Source: Pseudomonadota bacterium
GTDB lineage: Bacteria > Bdellovibrionota > Oligoflexia > Oligoflexales > Oligoflexaceae
Direction of reading: 5' to 3'
Length of the DNA: 9,471 nt
NCBI GenBank assembly: GCA_029556045.1
Contig: JAKQGS010000288.1
Location: 1 to 9,471 of the forward strand
Shown here: positions 1 through 7,062 of the stretch, in pieces
Position numbering within the stretch: position 1 is the stretch's first letter
How the letters are laid out: every line of letters begins with the position of its first letter
Notes under the pieces: generated by a model
The model's input: the letters and a program-made list of their open reading frames with translations, nothing else
The model's database searches: none
Told to the model about the DNA's origin: nothing
Translations under genes and position numbers: made by a program

Positions 1-1287
1 CAGGGCCTGCATCGCCCGCTCCCGCGCCCCGTCCAGATCCGAACGATAGAAGCGGATTTCCGCATCAAGGATGATCTTATGGATCTCGTGCGCTTCCGGA
101 TGCTCGCAGTATTTGCGGTAGAACATATCGGCGTCCGGCAATTTGCCGTCCCGCAGCGCCTGCCGGATCTTTCGTTCCAGCGTGGAGTGGTGGCTGGGCT
201 GCTGGTCCTGCTGCACCGTCCAGACCACAGTGGCCAGAAAGTCCTTGGCGGTAATAGGTTTCGTGCAAAGACCGGCCACCCCCATCTCCCGGAATAGCGG
301 TCGATCTGCTTCTTTGATCAAACTGCTGACCACGATGACCGGGCAACTCTGGGAACCGTCGGAGCGGACCCGTTGGAGAAAGATCGGTCCCGGCACGGTG
401 GGGATACGCCACTCGTGGATCAATAGATCGGGATTGGGATGGCTCTTGAGATACTCTAGCGCCATGGTGCCGGTTTCAAAGCAATGCACGTCTTTAACCC
501 CGGCGCTGATGAGCAGCGAGCGGATGGAGTTCAACACAGCTTCATCCGGATCCACCACCACCACATGATCGATTCCTAATCCGCCGGCAGCGGATTTTTT
601 ATCCACACCCTCTTCCGGATCAAAGCCCATTTTGATAGCGATGGAGCGGGCGGTAGCCGCTTCGGTGCTACCAACGGTTACCAGCTGCTGGTAAATCTTC
701 TGCACCCGGGGGAAGTCTTCCAAGCGGATCAGGGGGGCAATCAGATTGACCGCCAAGTCCATGCGGCCGGGATGCATGGCCAGAATTTTTTTCTCCATGT
801 CAAACCAGCTATCGTAATCCTCGGACTCGTCCAACAGGACCCGTAAAAAAGCCGCCGCGGTGAGCATGGAGTTGCCACGAAATCCATTCACCTGTGAGAT
901 CAATTCCTGAAAGATCCGCGAGGCCTGGTCCTGGCTCTTGGGGCTGGGATGGTGGCTGAGTAATCCCAGCTGATAAGCGGGAATCAGAATGGAAGCATCG
1001 TCATCCGGGTTGACAAACAGGGTGACCCGGATCTTGTGCAGGGATTCCAGATCCACCGCCAGCCGCAGGAAATGCAGGATGTTGAGGGAGTCCTTCATCA
1101 GGGATTCCGTCACAAGCCATTCGGGAACAAATTCATCCAGGGCTGCCAATCCATCTTTGAGGGTTGGCATCGAACGCACGTTTTGAAAGCCCATGGACCG
1201 CAGGGCACCGGTGATGGCTTGTCGCACCATTCCCTGGGAATGAATGACGAGCACTTTGGTGGAATCGGGCATGAGAAGCTGGTTCAT
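1..1287 (-). CDS. Two-receiver (REC-TPR-REC-TPR) response-regulator-like protein, 3' end beyond window
   Basis: An open frame runs from ATG at 1287 to position 1 without a stop (429 codons, C-terminus missing). Residues 11-125 resemble a degenerate receiver domain. Residues 140-225 are helical and TPR-like. Residues 241-355 are a clear second receiver: a VVVVDPDE strand with acidic residues D246 and D248, PDLLIHEWRIP around the phospho-site, VIVVSS with the switch Ser, and K343 in CTKP. Residues 368-429 look TPR-like again. The usual phospho-acceptor Asp is Glu in the second receiver (E292). In the first receiver E61 falls at the equivalent place, the acidic pair is lost (VIHSQG) and the conserved Lys seems to be His. 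No DNA-binding output domain is visible in the part present. I chose ATG 1287 over in-frame ATG 1272 because AAAGGA lies 15 nt upstream of 1287 and nothing convincing precedes 1272. Likely a cytoplasmic signalling adaptor; the partner is unknown. Confidence 0.85.
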   Translation of the reverse strand, partial: MNQLLMPDSTKVLVIHSQGMVRQAITGALRSMGFQNVRSMPTLKDGLAALDEFVPEWLVTESLMKDSLNILHFLRLAVDLESLHKIRVTLFVNPDDDASILIPAYQLGLLSHHPSPKSQDQASRIFQELISQVNGFRGNSMLTAAAFLRVLLDESEDYDSWFDMEKKILAMHPGRMDLAVNLIAPLIRLEDFPRVQKIYQQLVTVGSTEAATARSIAIKMGFDPEEGVDKKSAAGGLGIDHVVVVDPDEAVLNSIRSLLISAGVKDVHCFETGTMALEYLKSHPNPDLLIHEWRIPTVPGPIFLQRVRSDGSQSCPVIVVSSLIKEADRPLFREMGVAGLCTKPITAKDFLATVVWTVQQDQQPSHHSTLERKIRQALRDGKLPDADMFYRKYCEHPEAHEIHKIILDAEIRFYRSDLDGARERAMQAL

Positions 1288-1352
1288 ATCTGGTCCGGAG
1301 TCCTTTCGGGTCCAATGCGGGTCCATGCCATGCTTTTCGGAAGATTTAAAAA

Positions 1353-1367
1353 TTGTTAAGAATATTT
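1353..1367 (+). repeat. 15-bp direct repeat, copy 1
   Basis: TTGTTAAGAATATTT occurs here and again, exactly, at 1438-1452. The start-to-start distance is 85 bp, close to eight helical turns, so both copies would face the same side of the DNA. The copies flank the inverted repeat at 1400-1425. A regulator or nucleoid-protein binding site is the simplest reading. Confidence 0.7.
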
Positions 1368-1399
1368 TTTAACTTATGAACTTTACTAATAATTATCGG

Positions 1400-1425
1400 G
1401 GGTAATTCTTGCGGGAGAATTACCC
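1400..1425. promoter_or_regulatory. Perfect 10-bp inverted repeat, putative operator or hairpin
   Basis: GGGTAATTCT, a 6-base spacer TGCGGG, then AGAATTACCC form a perfect dyad. It lies between the two divergent genes. On the plus strand the dyad is followed by A residues, and on the minus strand no T-run follows, so it does not fit an intrinsic terminator. A dimeric-regulator operator or a 5'-UTR hairpin is more likely. Confidence 0.6.
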
Positions 1426-1437
1426 AAAAAGGCGATT

Positions 1438-1452
1438 TTGTTAAGAATATTT
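1438..1452 (+). repeat. 15-bp direct repeat, copy 2
   Basis: Exact second copy of TTGTTAAGAATATTT (first at 1353-1367). It starts 12 bases after the end of the inverted repeat and lies about 135 bp upstream of the haloperoxidase start codon, a position suited to an activator or repressor site. Confidence 0.7.
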
Positions 1453-1495
1453 GGGAGCGAAACCAGATATTATATTGATAAGTAACAAATTGTGT

Positions 1496-1524
1496 TAATT
1501 TTGCATTATAAATCATAATATAAT
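1496..1524 (+). promoter_or_regulatory. Candidate promoter for the haloperoxidase gene
   Basis: A perfect TATAAT lies at 1519-1524 in very AT-rich DNA, 62 bases before the chosen ATG. No good -35 box stands at 16-18 bp upstream (the bases there are TAATTT-like), so the promoter may need an activator. AT-rich DNA gives many chance matches to the -10 box. Confidence 0.3.
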
Positions 1525-1586
1525 TGACCTTGATTTAAAATAATAATAAAAGACGCAATCCATTGAACAATCTGGAGATGAACAAA

Positions 1587-2903
1587 ATGAATACCTGTTT
1601 GACCCCTGCAAGCAAACTGTCCCACCTTCGTCATTGGCGTCACATGTTGGCCGTTACCGCCGTTATGGCGAGCACCGCGGGCTGCGGACCCACCGGATCC
1701 CTGAAAACCGATGAATCAGAAACCCTGGCACAGATGAATCAGGGCGGCAAATTGGTGGTGGAATGGAATGAAAAGGCGCTGGATTCCATCCGCGGGGAAA
1801 AAACGCCTCCTCCCGCTGCCGTTCGTGCCCTGGCGATCATGCATGGCGCTATGTACGATGCTCATGTGGCCATCACCGGTCGTGGCAAACCTTACCTCTA
1901 TCAATCCAATGACAAGGTTCGTGGTAGTGCAGCCGTCGCCGTGTCGGCAGCAGCTGCAACCGTTCTGGGTACCCTCTATCCCAATCAGAATACCTTGGCA
2001 CCCGCTGCTATCGGCAACCTGATCGGCAGCGTCACAGCGCAGGAATTGGGCCGTGCAGCGGCGCGGGCCTACCTGCAAGCTCGCAGCCAGGACTTGGAAA
2101 TCGCCCGCCAGGCACCGGGTGAAAGCCCCGCTGTAGCTCCCGGCGTGTGGCGCCCAACCCTGCCAGCACAAGCAGACTATCTGCTTCCCGGTTGTGGCAA
2201 TATGAAGCCTTGGGTTGCTCCGGTCATTTCCTCTGTTTTACCGGTTGCACCTCTGGCCCTGGATAGTGCCGCCTATGCTGAACAGATGAATGAAACCAAA
2301 CGTCTGGGCGGTAAAAACAGCACTGAAAGAACAGCAGACCAAACCGAAATCGCCTCCTTCTGGGCGGACGGTGCCGGTACTGCAACACCTCCCGGCCACT
2401 GGAACATGATTGCCCAGGGTTTGGTTGCCAGCCAAAACATGGGCCTGGCCGATAGCTTGAAAATGTTCACCGCGTTGAACTTTGCGATGGCTGATGCAGC
2501 AATCTCCGCTTGGGATGCCAAATGGAAATTTCATGTATGGCGCCCCATCACCGCGATTCGTGAAGCGGACACCGACGGTAACGATGCCACCGAAGCGGAC
2601 GCTTCATGGGAACCGCTGCTGGCAACCCCTCCGTTTCCGGCTTACGTCAGCGGTCACAGCACCTTCAGTGGTGCCGGCGCTGCGGTGCTGAACAAGTTTT
2701 TCAAAGGTCGCAACATCCCGTTCTCCACCACCTCTGACGCGATGCCTGGCGTGACACGTTCGTTCAAAAGCTTCGACGAAGCTGCCAACGAAGCTGGACG
2801 CAGCCGTATCTACGGCGGAATCCATTTTGAAATGGATAACTCCGCTGGATTGGCGGCCGGCAAGCAAGTGGCGGATATGGCGTTCCAACGCCTCGGTTTT
2901 TAA
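1587..2903 (+). CDS. Vanadium-dependent haloperoxidase / PAP2-family lipoprotein
   Basis: Protein of 438 residues. The C-terminal half carries the full vanadate/phosphate-binding set of the vanadium haloperoxidase and PAP2 phosphatase superfamily: K312-x6-R319-P in KWKFHVWRP, S355-G356-H357 in YVSGHSTF, and R407-x5-H413 in SRIYGGIHF. In family terms H413 would coordinate vanadate and H357 would be the acid-base residue. Known members oxidise halides with hydrogen peroxide, or act as phosphatases; sequence alone does not settle which. The N-terminus has basic residues, a hydrophobic stretch (about 20-30) and a lipobox-like TAGC with C33, suggesting a lipid-anchored envelope protein; Thr at -3 is not ideal. 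Start ATG 1587 is chosen because CTGGAG sits 9 nt upstream. The frame also opens at TTG 1563 and ATG 1578, but both lack a properly spaced ribosome-binding site. It is single, divergent from the two-receiver gene, and ends in a terminator. Confidence 0.9.
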   Translation: MNTCLTPASKLSHLRHWRHMLAVTAVMASTAGCGPTGSLKTDESETLAQMNQGGKLVVEWNEKALDSIRGEKTPPPAAVRALAIMHGAMYDAHVAITGRGKPYLYQSNDKVRGSAAVAVSAAAATVLGTLYPNQNTLAPAAIGNLIGSVTAQELGRAAARAYLQARSQDLEIARQAPGESPAVAPGVWRPTLPAQADYLLPGCGNMKPWVAPVISSVLPVAPLALDSAAYAEQMNETKRLGGKNSTERTADQTEIASFWADGAGTATPPGHWNMIAQGLVASQNMGLADSLKMFTALNFAMADAAISAWDAKWKFHVWRPITAIREADTDGNDATEADASWEPLLATPPFPAYVSGHSTFSGAGAAVLNKFFKGRNIPFSTTSDAMPGVTRSFKSFDEAANEAGRSRIYGGIHFEMDNSAGLAAGKQVADMAFQRLGF

Positions 2904-2932
2904 GCCACACAAGAGGAAGAGATTTCAAAAAT

Positions 2933-2970
2933 AAAAAAGGGGAGTCTGCCCATCAGCAGTCTCCCCTTTT
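2933..2970. terminator. Bidirectional intrinsic terminator between convergent genes
   Basis: GGGGAG (2939-2944) pairs with CTCCCC (2961-2966), and inside it CTGC (2946-2949) pairs with GCAG (2956-2959) around loop CCATCA, with one T-T mismatch. The stem is flanked by six A on the left and four T on the right, so it can end transcripts from both sides. It serves the haloperoxidase gene (stop at 2903) and the DUF547 gene (stop at 2989). Confidence 0.85.
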
Positions 2971-2988
2971 ATGTATCCAAAACGCTTG

Positions 2989-3915
2989 TTAGTGGGAGGA
3001 CGATGTCTTATTGCGGATGTCGTTGACCTTCCAGTCGTATTCAAATTTGAAGTCGGATGAAATTTTCAGGGACACTTTGGAACGGTCGTTGAAATTCTCT
3101 TTGAGGTGGCGGGTTTTGATGTTTTGATCCCGCGCCTTGTCATCCACAAACGTGGCGAGGTAATCGCCGGCGCCTTTTTGTTTCAGCACGTTTTTGCCGT
3201 GGTCGTCAAAATCGCTGTAGTACCAGAAGACGATGGAATTGGCCTGCATGGTCTTGGGGTTCAGCATTTTGAACTGCTCATCGGTGGAGAGAAAGTTTTT
3301 CATGTTCTCGTCCAGCATTTTTTCCACTGTATCGGGACGGTAGGCGGTGTTGCGCACCGGCGGACAACTCAGGGCGGCGCAGTTGACCGCGGCGTGAATC
3401 CGAGGATCCAGGCTGGTCACCATCATATTTTTAAGGGCTCCGGAGGCATTTCTGCGCAGCAGCCCATGTTCGATATCGTCGAGATTGACGTCCTGCCCAC
3501 CCAGTTTCACCTTGTATGAGCCGTTCCAGATATTGCCACCGGAGACCGAGATGTCGTTGATCTTCAGGGCGGTGAATGCCGCGCTGTCGACGGGGATTTT
3601 TTTCTCTTCAGCGTAACGCAGAAGGTTATACATCATGGTGGCGTTATAGAGGTTGATATAGGCGGCTTTTTTACTGGTGTCATCCAGGGACGCCAGGTTT
3701 TCATCTGCATAGGTATCGATGAAGGACTTTAGCGTATTTTTGTTGCGGGAGATTTCAACATAGTTCACCCCGCCATTGGGGGTGACGTATTTGGCAACCA
3801 ATTCGTGCCAGCTATCGGTGGCTTTGGTGAGTTTGTCGGAAAAGCTTCCTCCGAATGCCGATCCGGCGGACAGCAGGAACAGGGTGACAAAGGCAAAATA
3901 GGTGCGACGCATCAT
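2989..3915 (-). CDS. Exported DUF547-family protein
   Basis: Protein of 308 residues from ATG 3915. Residues 1-22 form a signal peptide (MMRR, hydrophobic core, then SAFG-G), so it is probably periplasmic or envelope-attached. DUF547 hallmarks are present in order: AYINLYNA (85-92), LDDIEHGLLR (145-154), SLDPRIHAAVNCAALSCPPVR (starting 168), and a C-terminal FEYDWKVND (291-299). The biochemical role of DUF547 is not established as far as I know. The frame opens earlier at 3960, but that adds 15 residues ahead of the signal peptide. ACGAGGA lies 5 nt before ATG 3915 (and 8 nt before the adjacent ATG 3912), which supports the shorter form. It is convergent with the haloperoxidase gene and shares its terminator, but nothing else links the two. 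Confidence 0.88.
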   Translation of the reverse strand: MMRRTYFAFVTLFLLSAGSAFGGSFSDKLTKATDSWHELVAKYVTPNGGVNYVEISRNKNTLKSFIDTYADENLASLDDTSKKAAYINLYNATMMYNLLRYAEEKKIPVDSAAFTALKINDISVSGGNIWNGSYKVKLGGQDVNLDDIEHGLLRRNASGALKNMMVTSLDPRIHAAVNCAALSCPPVRNTAYRPDTVEKMLDENMKNFLSTDEQFKMLNPKTMQANSIVFWYYSDFDDHGKNVLKQKGAGDYLATFVDDKARDQNIKTRHLKENFNDRSKVSLKISSDFKFEYDWKVNDIRNKTSSSH

Positions 3916-4087
3916 GGTGATCCTCGTGGCAAAGTTGAAATGGGTATTTGTCCGGATCATTATCTTACCATAGCGGACCAGCAGACGCCGATGAAGGAAT
4001 GATAAATTAATCGCGAAATACGAAAAAATATTGATAGTTAAGACTTAAGAACAAGTATCATCCACCCCAGAATTCTCACATTTTTCC

Positions 4088-4112
4088 GCCAGTAGCTCGA
4101 TAGCCACTAGGC
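4088..4112 (+). other. Imperfect hairpin followed by T-rich bases
   Basis: GCCAGTAGC pairs with GCCACTAGGC around loop TCGATA with one A-C mismatch and one bulged A; bases 4113-4120 are ATTATTTT. It could be a weak terminator for a short plus-strand transcript or a chance structure. No upstream plus-strand gene needs one, so the call is weak. Confidence 0.25.
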
Positions 4113-4171
4113 ATTATTTTACAAATTTACGGATTATTTTGAACTCCGTGAGGGCACATGACGGTTTAAGG

Positions 4172-4318
4172 ATGGAACCAGCTGAAAAAGTAGAGGGGGG
4201 CTTAAGGGAAAAATATCTACAGTTAGGCAATTGGGACCCTGACCGTTTTATCAGCGTAAATGTGCCTTTTGAAATGCATGAAATTTCCCTCGTTTTAGCT
4301 AACCTTCCGCATCCATGA
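4172..4318 (+). CDS. Possible small protein, 48 residues, unrecognised
   Basis: ATG at 4172 opens a frame to TGA at 4316-4318. The product begins MEPAEKVEGG and ends LVLANLPHP; the middle (EKYLQLGNWDPDRF, then EMHEISLVLANL) reads like an amphipathic, soluble protein segment. The AAGG before it is only one base from the ATG, which is poor for initiation. The frame stays open further upstream, with GTG at 4148 as an alternative start. No family is recognised. It may be a real small gene, a remnant of a longer gene, or chance. Confidence 0.25.
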   Translation: MEPAEKVEGGLREKYLQLGNWDPDRFISVNVPFEMHEISLVLANLPHP

Positions 4319-4393
4319 CGACTCGGTATTGGGCATATCTCTGAAAAAATCTAAGCTCCGGCCCCATACCTGTCGAAAGGAAGGAGAATCGGG

Positions 4394-4420
4394 ATGCACC
4401 AGGATGGGACTTATGATTAA
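4394..4420 (+). CDS. Eight-codon minicistron overlapping the next gene start
   Basis: ATG 4394 follows the strongest ribosome-binding sequence of the region, GGAAGGAGAA ending at 4388, by 5 nt. It encodes MHQDGTYD and stops with TAA at 4418-4420, just inside the next gene, whose chosen ATG is 4413 in another frame. This layout would allow translational coupling. The alternative is that the purine run serves ATG 4404 or 4413 at a long distance. Confidence 0.35.
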   Translation: MHQDGTYD

Positions 4421-6920
4421 GGCAATGGGAATAATTTTATTGAGCTGGCAGTTGCTGCTGCCATCCGCGACGAGTCTCGGGGCGGATGACTCCATTCCGC
4501 TCCCGCAGATTTCCCAGCATTCCACGACGTTTGTGGAGGCCATGCAGGGAGACACTGTTGTACTGCAGGTGGATGCTTCCGGTCCGGGACTGAGTTATCG
4601 TTGGGCCACCAAGGGGGGTGTCATCTGCAAAACCATCCTGTGCCACATCAAAACTGCGGACATGGAACCCGGCAACCATGTGGTGGTGGCGCTGGTCTAT
4701 AACCGTGGTGGGTCTCGGCATGTGAAATTTCAACTGCGGATCAAAGGCCATGATGATCCCACCATTGAGCCGCAACGGATTGAACCAGAGATGGTGGCAT
4801 TTGAAACCGTCGATCCAGTGCAGGAAGAGGATGATCTTTATGCCTACGCGCGGGAGAAAGGCGCTTTTGCCTACCGCCAGAATAAAGTGGAGCGGCTTGG
4901 CAAAGCGCAACGTAGGCTGGACTGGGATGAAAAACTCACCGCCACACAGGGACTGGTGGCGTTTGGTAAAAAGCGGGACGAGGAGCACTATCTCATGCTC
5001 TCCGGCAAAGTCGCGCTGGAGTCCCTGGATAACGGTCGTCGGCAGATCCGCCTGGAAAAGGGCGTTTTACGCTCCCGTCAGTTGAATGCCGCCGATCCCT
5101 TCTGGGATATTTTACACGGGGAGTGGCTCCATCTGCGGGGTGACGAGCATATTGATATGATCATCAAGGTGGAGCGGGAGGGTCGTCGGGAGATGGTCCG
5201 CCTCTACGTATTGCGGGGCAAGTTGGATGTGCGCTGGAAATCACCAAACTGGCCCAAGGGTGCTCCTCCCTTTGAACGGTGGGGGCATGAATTGGGGGCG
5301 GATAGTGTGGTCGTGAAAGAAAAGGATGATGACGGACGAACCTGGTATCGTTGGCAGCTTCTTCCCGGCACCCATCTCGACCTTTATCAGGACCAGGATC
5401 AGGTGATGCAGGCAGAGCGCATCCGTCCGGGCGTCACCCAAGGGGTGATTGAACGCACCACACCGCAGTTTCTGGTGCGGGTGAAGGAAAACGATCCCCT
5501 GGATGACAAGGAGGCCTCAACCCATCTCCGCCCTGTGGACAAGCCGGATTCAGTGGATGATGCACTGGCTTTGGCGGATCGTGCCATGACGACGCAGGAC
5601 TACTTCCTAGCTTTGGAATACCTGATTCCCTGGCGTAATAGCAAAACCCAACAGGCCAAAGTTCATCTCCTGATGGGACGGGCCTATTTGAATCTCGGTT
5701 TTTATTCCTATGCAGAAGTTTGGTTGCGACGGGCTACCGAAGCCAAAGGCACTCGCGACTATGGATCCTACTACCTCGGTATGACTTACTACGAACAGGA
5801 AAAGTGGGATGAAGCCTTTGAAGCTCTGGATCTATCCGATGATCCAGCGGCCATGCGCCAGCGGCGCTTTCTCTACAAGGGAATTGCAGCCCATCGCGCC
5901 CAAAGCAACGGGGAGGCAAGGATCGCCCTGATGCAATCCCTTTGGCATGATGGTGAAGAAGAAATCCACGATCAGGCCAAAAACGTTTGGGCTGACGTTG
6001 AACCTCACCGCAGGCAATGGTTGCATTTGCGCGTAGCCGCCGCACAGGATGATAACATTTTCCGGGTCCACCGCGATGACGAACGGCCATCCACCGCTCC
6101 GGGTAACCAAGCGACTGGGATGAATGCGGAGTTTAACGCCGGTTTCCATGCATGGGGGGGACAGCAGGCTAATCTAACCCTATCGCTGGAGGGGGATCAT
6201 CAGGCCTGGCAAACCACCGGTATGGCTCCTTTTGGCATTTCCCGTCAAGCGGTGGGACTGACCTGGCAAGGGTGGGGTCTAGATCCCGAGGATGACGCGC
6301 GGATGCGGCATCGTTTCAGCCTTGGTCTTATGGGGGAAACTCTGGCCCTCGGTTCGGAAAAAACCCACCAGGGGGGCCGCCTACAGATGCAGTGGCAAGC
6401 TCATCATTGGTGGGGTCTGCCTATGCTGGCGGTGACACCGGGTGTCTTTGAGGATCCCCTGCCGGAACGAGACGATGGGTTTGATCCCCTGATGGGGGAG
6501 GTGGCGGGTGCCACGGATCGCTCAGCTCAAGATCTTCACGTGGCGCAGACTCTGGAACTGACGGAGGCCAATGGGGCCCACCCCATCGTAGCTAGCTTGA
6601 ACTACCGCCTGGTCAAACATACGTCGGAAGATGTCCGAGCGGAAGATTTCACGGCCATGGGTTTTGCCCTGACTCGAAAGTTGGCCCCCTATACCCGGTG
6701 GGGTCTGATTGGACACATCCACTGGCAGCAGCGAACTTTTGCTGAAGCTGCGGATTCCCGCAAGGACCAGGTGATCGACGCAAGCCTGGGCCTTGAAGGC
6801 CGATTTTGGCCCGCCTTCGGCAGTTTCGCCGAAGCCAACATGGTCAGCCAGTCCTCCACCCGGCAATTGCAAAATTATAAAAATCTTTCGTTAAGAATCG
6901 GCGTTTTCATCGATCTATGA
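4413..6920 (+). CDS. Outer-membrane protein: Ig/PKD-like domain, FecR-like middle, TPRs, C-terminal beta-barrel
   Basis: Protein of 835 residues. Residues 1-24 are a signal peptide (MIKAMGIILLSWQLLLPSA). Residues 36-110 look like an Ig/PKD-type beta-sandwich (TTFVEAMQGDTVVLQV, LSYRWAT, GNHVVVALVYN) with a C72-x4-C77 pair. Residues 190-350 are beta-rich (LSGKVALESL, VRLYVLRGKLDV) and might be FecR-like; this is uncertain. Residues 380-530 are TPR-like (VHLLMGRAYLNLGFYSYAEV, YYLGMTYYEQEKWDEAFEAL). From 535 onward alternating strands begin with LHLRVAAAQDDNIF and end in LSLRIGVFIDL, typical of a C-terminal outer-membrane barrel. Exporters such as PgaA, BcsC and PelB, and Slam-type proteins, also put periplasmic TPRs before a barrel, so a role in export or surface assembly is a reasonable inference. 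Substrate unknown. Start ATG 4413 has AGGA 8 nt upstream and puts the signal peptide at the N-terminus; the frame extends to TTG 4329. Confidence 0.8.
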   Translation: MIKAMGIILLSWQLLLPSATSLGADDSIPLPQISQHSTTFVEAMQGDTVVLQVDASGPGLSYRWATKGGVICKTILCHIKTADMEPGNHVVVALVYNRGGSRHVKFQLRIKGHDDPTIEPQRIEPEMVAFETVDPVQEEDDLYAYAREKGAFAYRQNKVERLGKAQRRLDWDEKLTATQGLVAFGKKRDEEHYLMLSGKVALESLDNGRRQIRLEKGVLRSRQLNAADPFWDILHGEWLHLRGDEHIDMIIKVEREGRREMVRLYVLRGKLDVRWKSPNWPKGAPPFERWGHELGADSVVVKEKDDDGRTWYRWQLLPGTHLDLYQDQDQVMQAERIRPGVTQGVIERTTPQFLVRVKENDPLDDKEASTHLRPVDKPDSVDDALALADRAMTTQDYFLALEYLIPWRNSKTQQAKVHLLMGRAYLNLGFYSYAEVWLRRATEAKGTRDYGSYYLGMTYYEQEKWDEAFEALDLSDDPAAMRQRRFLYKGIAAHRAQSNGEARIALMQSLWHDGEEEIHDQAKNVWADVEPHRRQWLHLRVAAAQDDNIFRVHRDDERPSTAPGNQATGMNAEFNAGFHAWGGQQANLTLSLEGDHQAWQTTGMAPFGISRQAVGLTWQGWGLDPEDDARMRHRFSLGLMGETLALGSEKTHQGGRLQMQWQAHHWWGLPMLAVTPGVFEDPLPERDDGFDPLMGEVAGATDRSAQDLHVAQTLELTEANGAHPIVASLNYRLVKHTSEDVRAEDFTAMGFALTRKLAPYTRWGLIGHIHWQQRTFAEAADSRKDQVIDASLGLEGRFWPAFGSFAEANMVSQSSTRQLQNYKNLSLRIGVFIDL

Positions 6921-7000
6921 TTTAAGACAAGCCTTGTCAGGCAAATTTGACCCACCCCGTCAATTTGGAATCTTGACCAAATTAAAAAAATCGGCTCTAA

Positions 7001-7017
7001 TGATTAAGAGATAATCA
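7001..7017. promoter_or_regulatory. Candidate operator TGATTA-N5-TAATCA
   Basis: A perfect 6-bp dyad with a 5-base spacer (AGAGA) gives a 17-bp site, a size usual for lambda-repressor-type HTH dimers. It is 16 bases upstream of the TTGACA box, so the HTH protein encoded just downstream could regulate its own gene here. This is inference from position and shape. Confidence 0.35.
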
Positions 7018-7032
7018 GTCCAGAAAAAAAGT

Positions 7033-7062
7033 TTGACATTAGATCGGCTGGTCCGGTCCAAT
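7033..7062 (+). promoter_or_regulatory. Candidate sigma-70-type promoter for the HTH gene
   Basis: TTGACA at 7033-7038 matches the -35 consensus fully. TCCAAT at 7057-7062 lies 18 bases later and matches the -10 consensus at four of six positions. A start near 7070 would put the CGAGCGCC/GGCGCTTG hairpin at the 5' end of the messenger. Confidence 0.4.

Larger units (their letters stand above)
1288..1586. other. AT-rich divergent intergenic region
   Basis: This gap of about 300 bases separates the divergent two-receiver gene (minus) and the haloperoxidase gene (plus). From about 1340 onward it is strongly AT-rich. It holds an exact 15-bp direct repeat (1353-1367 and 1438-1452), a perfect 10-bp inverted repeat (1400-1425) and promoter-like TATAAT sequence near 1519. 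No open frame in it looks coding. It probably contains promoters for both genes and binding sites for at least one regulator. Confidence 0.7.
3916..4412. other. Long intergenic region between DUF547 and outer-membrane protein genes
   Basis: About 500 bases without a confident gene. The part near 3990-4140 is AT-rich and contains the palindrome TTAAG-A-CTTAA (4038-4048) and an imperfect hairpin (4088-4112) followed by ATTATTTT. The later part (about 4140-4412) has coding-like composition, holds a doubtful 48-codon frame (4172-4318), and ends with a purine-rich ribosome-binding region and an 8-codon minicistron (4394-4420). The promoters of both divergent genes should lie here; I cannot name convincing -10/-35 pairs. 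Confidence 0.6.

Noticed and set aside
77..412. Minus-strand open frame of 111 codons
   Set aside because: It is another frame of the two-receiver gene, which has clear receiver motifs in its own frame.
1400..1425. The 10-bp dyad as an intrinsic terminator
   Set aside because: No T-run follows it on either strand and it lies between two divergent genes, where no terminator is needed.
4140..4412. A riboswitch in the leader of the outer-membrane gene
   Set aside because: I looked for c-di-GMP-type and other familiar conserved cores and found none that I could support.
4437..4988. Minus-strand open frame of 183 codons
   Set aside because: It is antisense to the outer-membrane gene, whose signal peptide and domain order are convincing; the antisense product shows no recognisable motif.
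6931..6942. GCCT-TGTC-AGGC hairpin just after the outer-membrane gene as a terminator
   Set aside because: The stem is only four pairs and no T-run follows.
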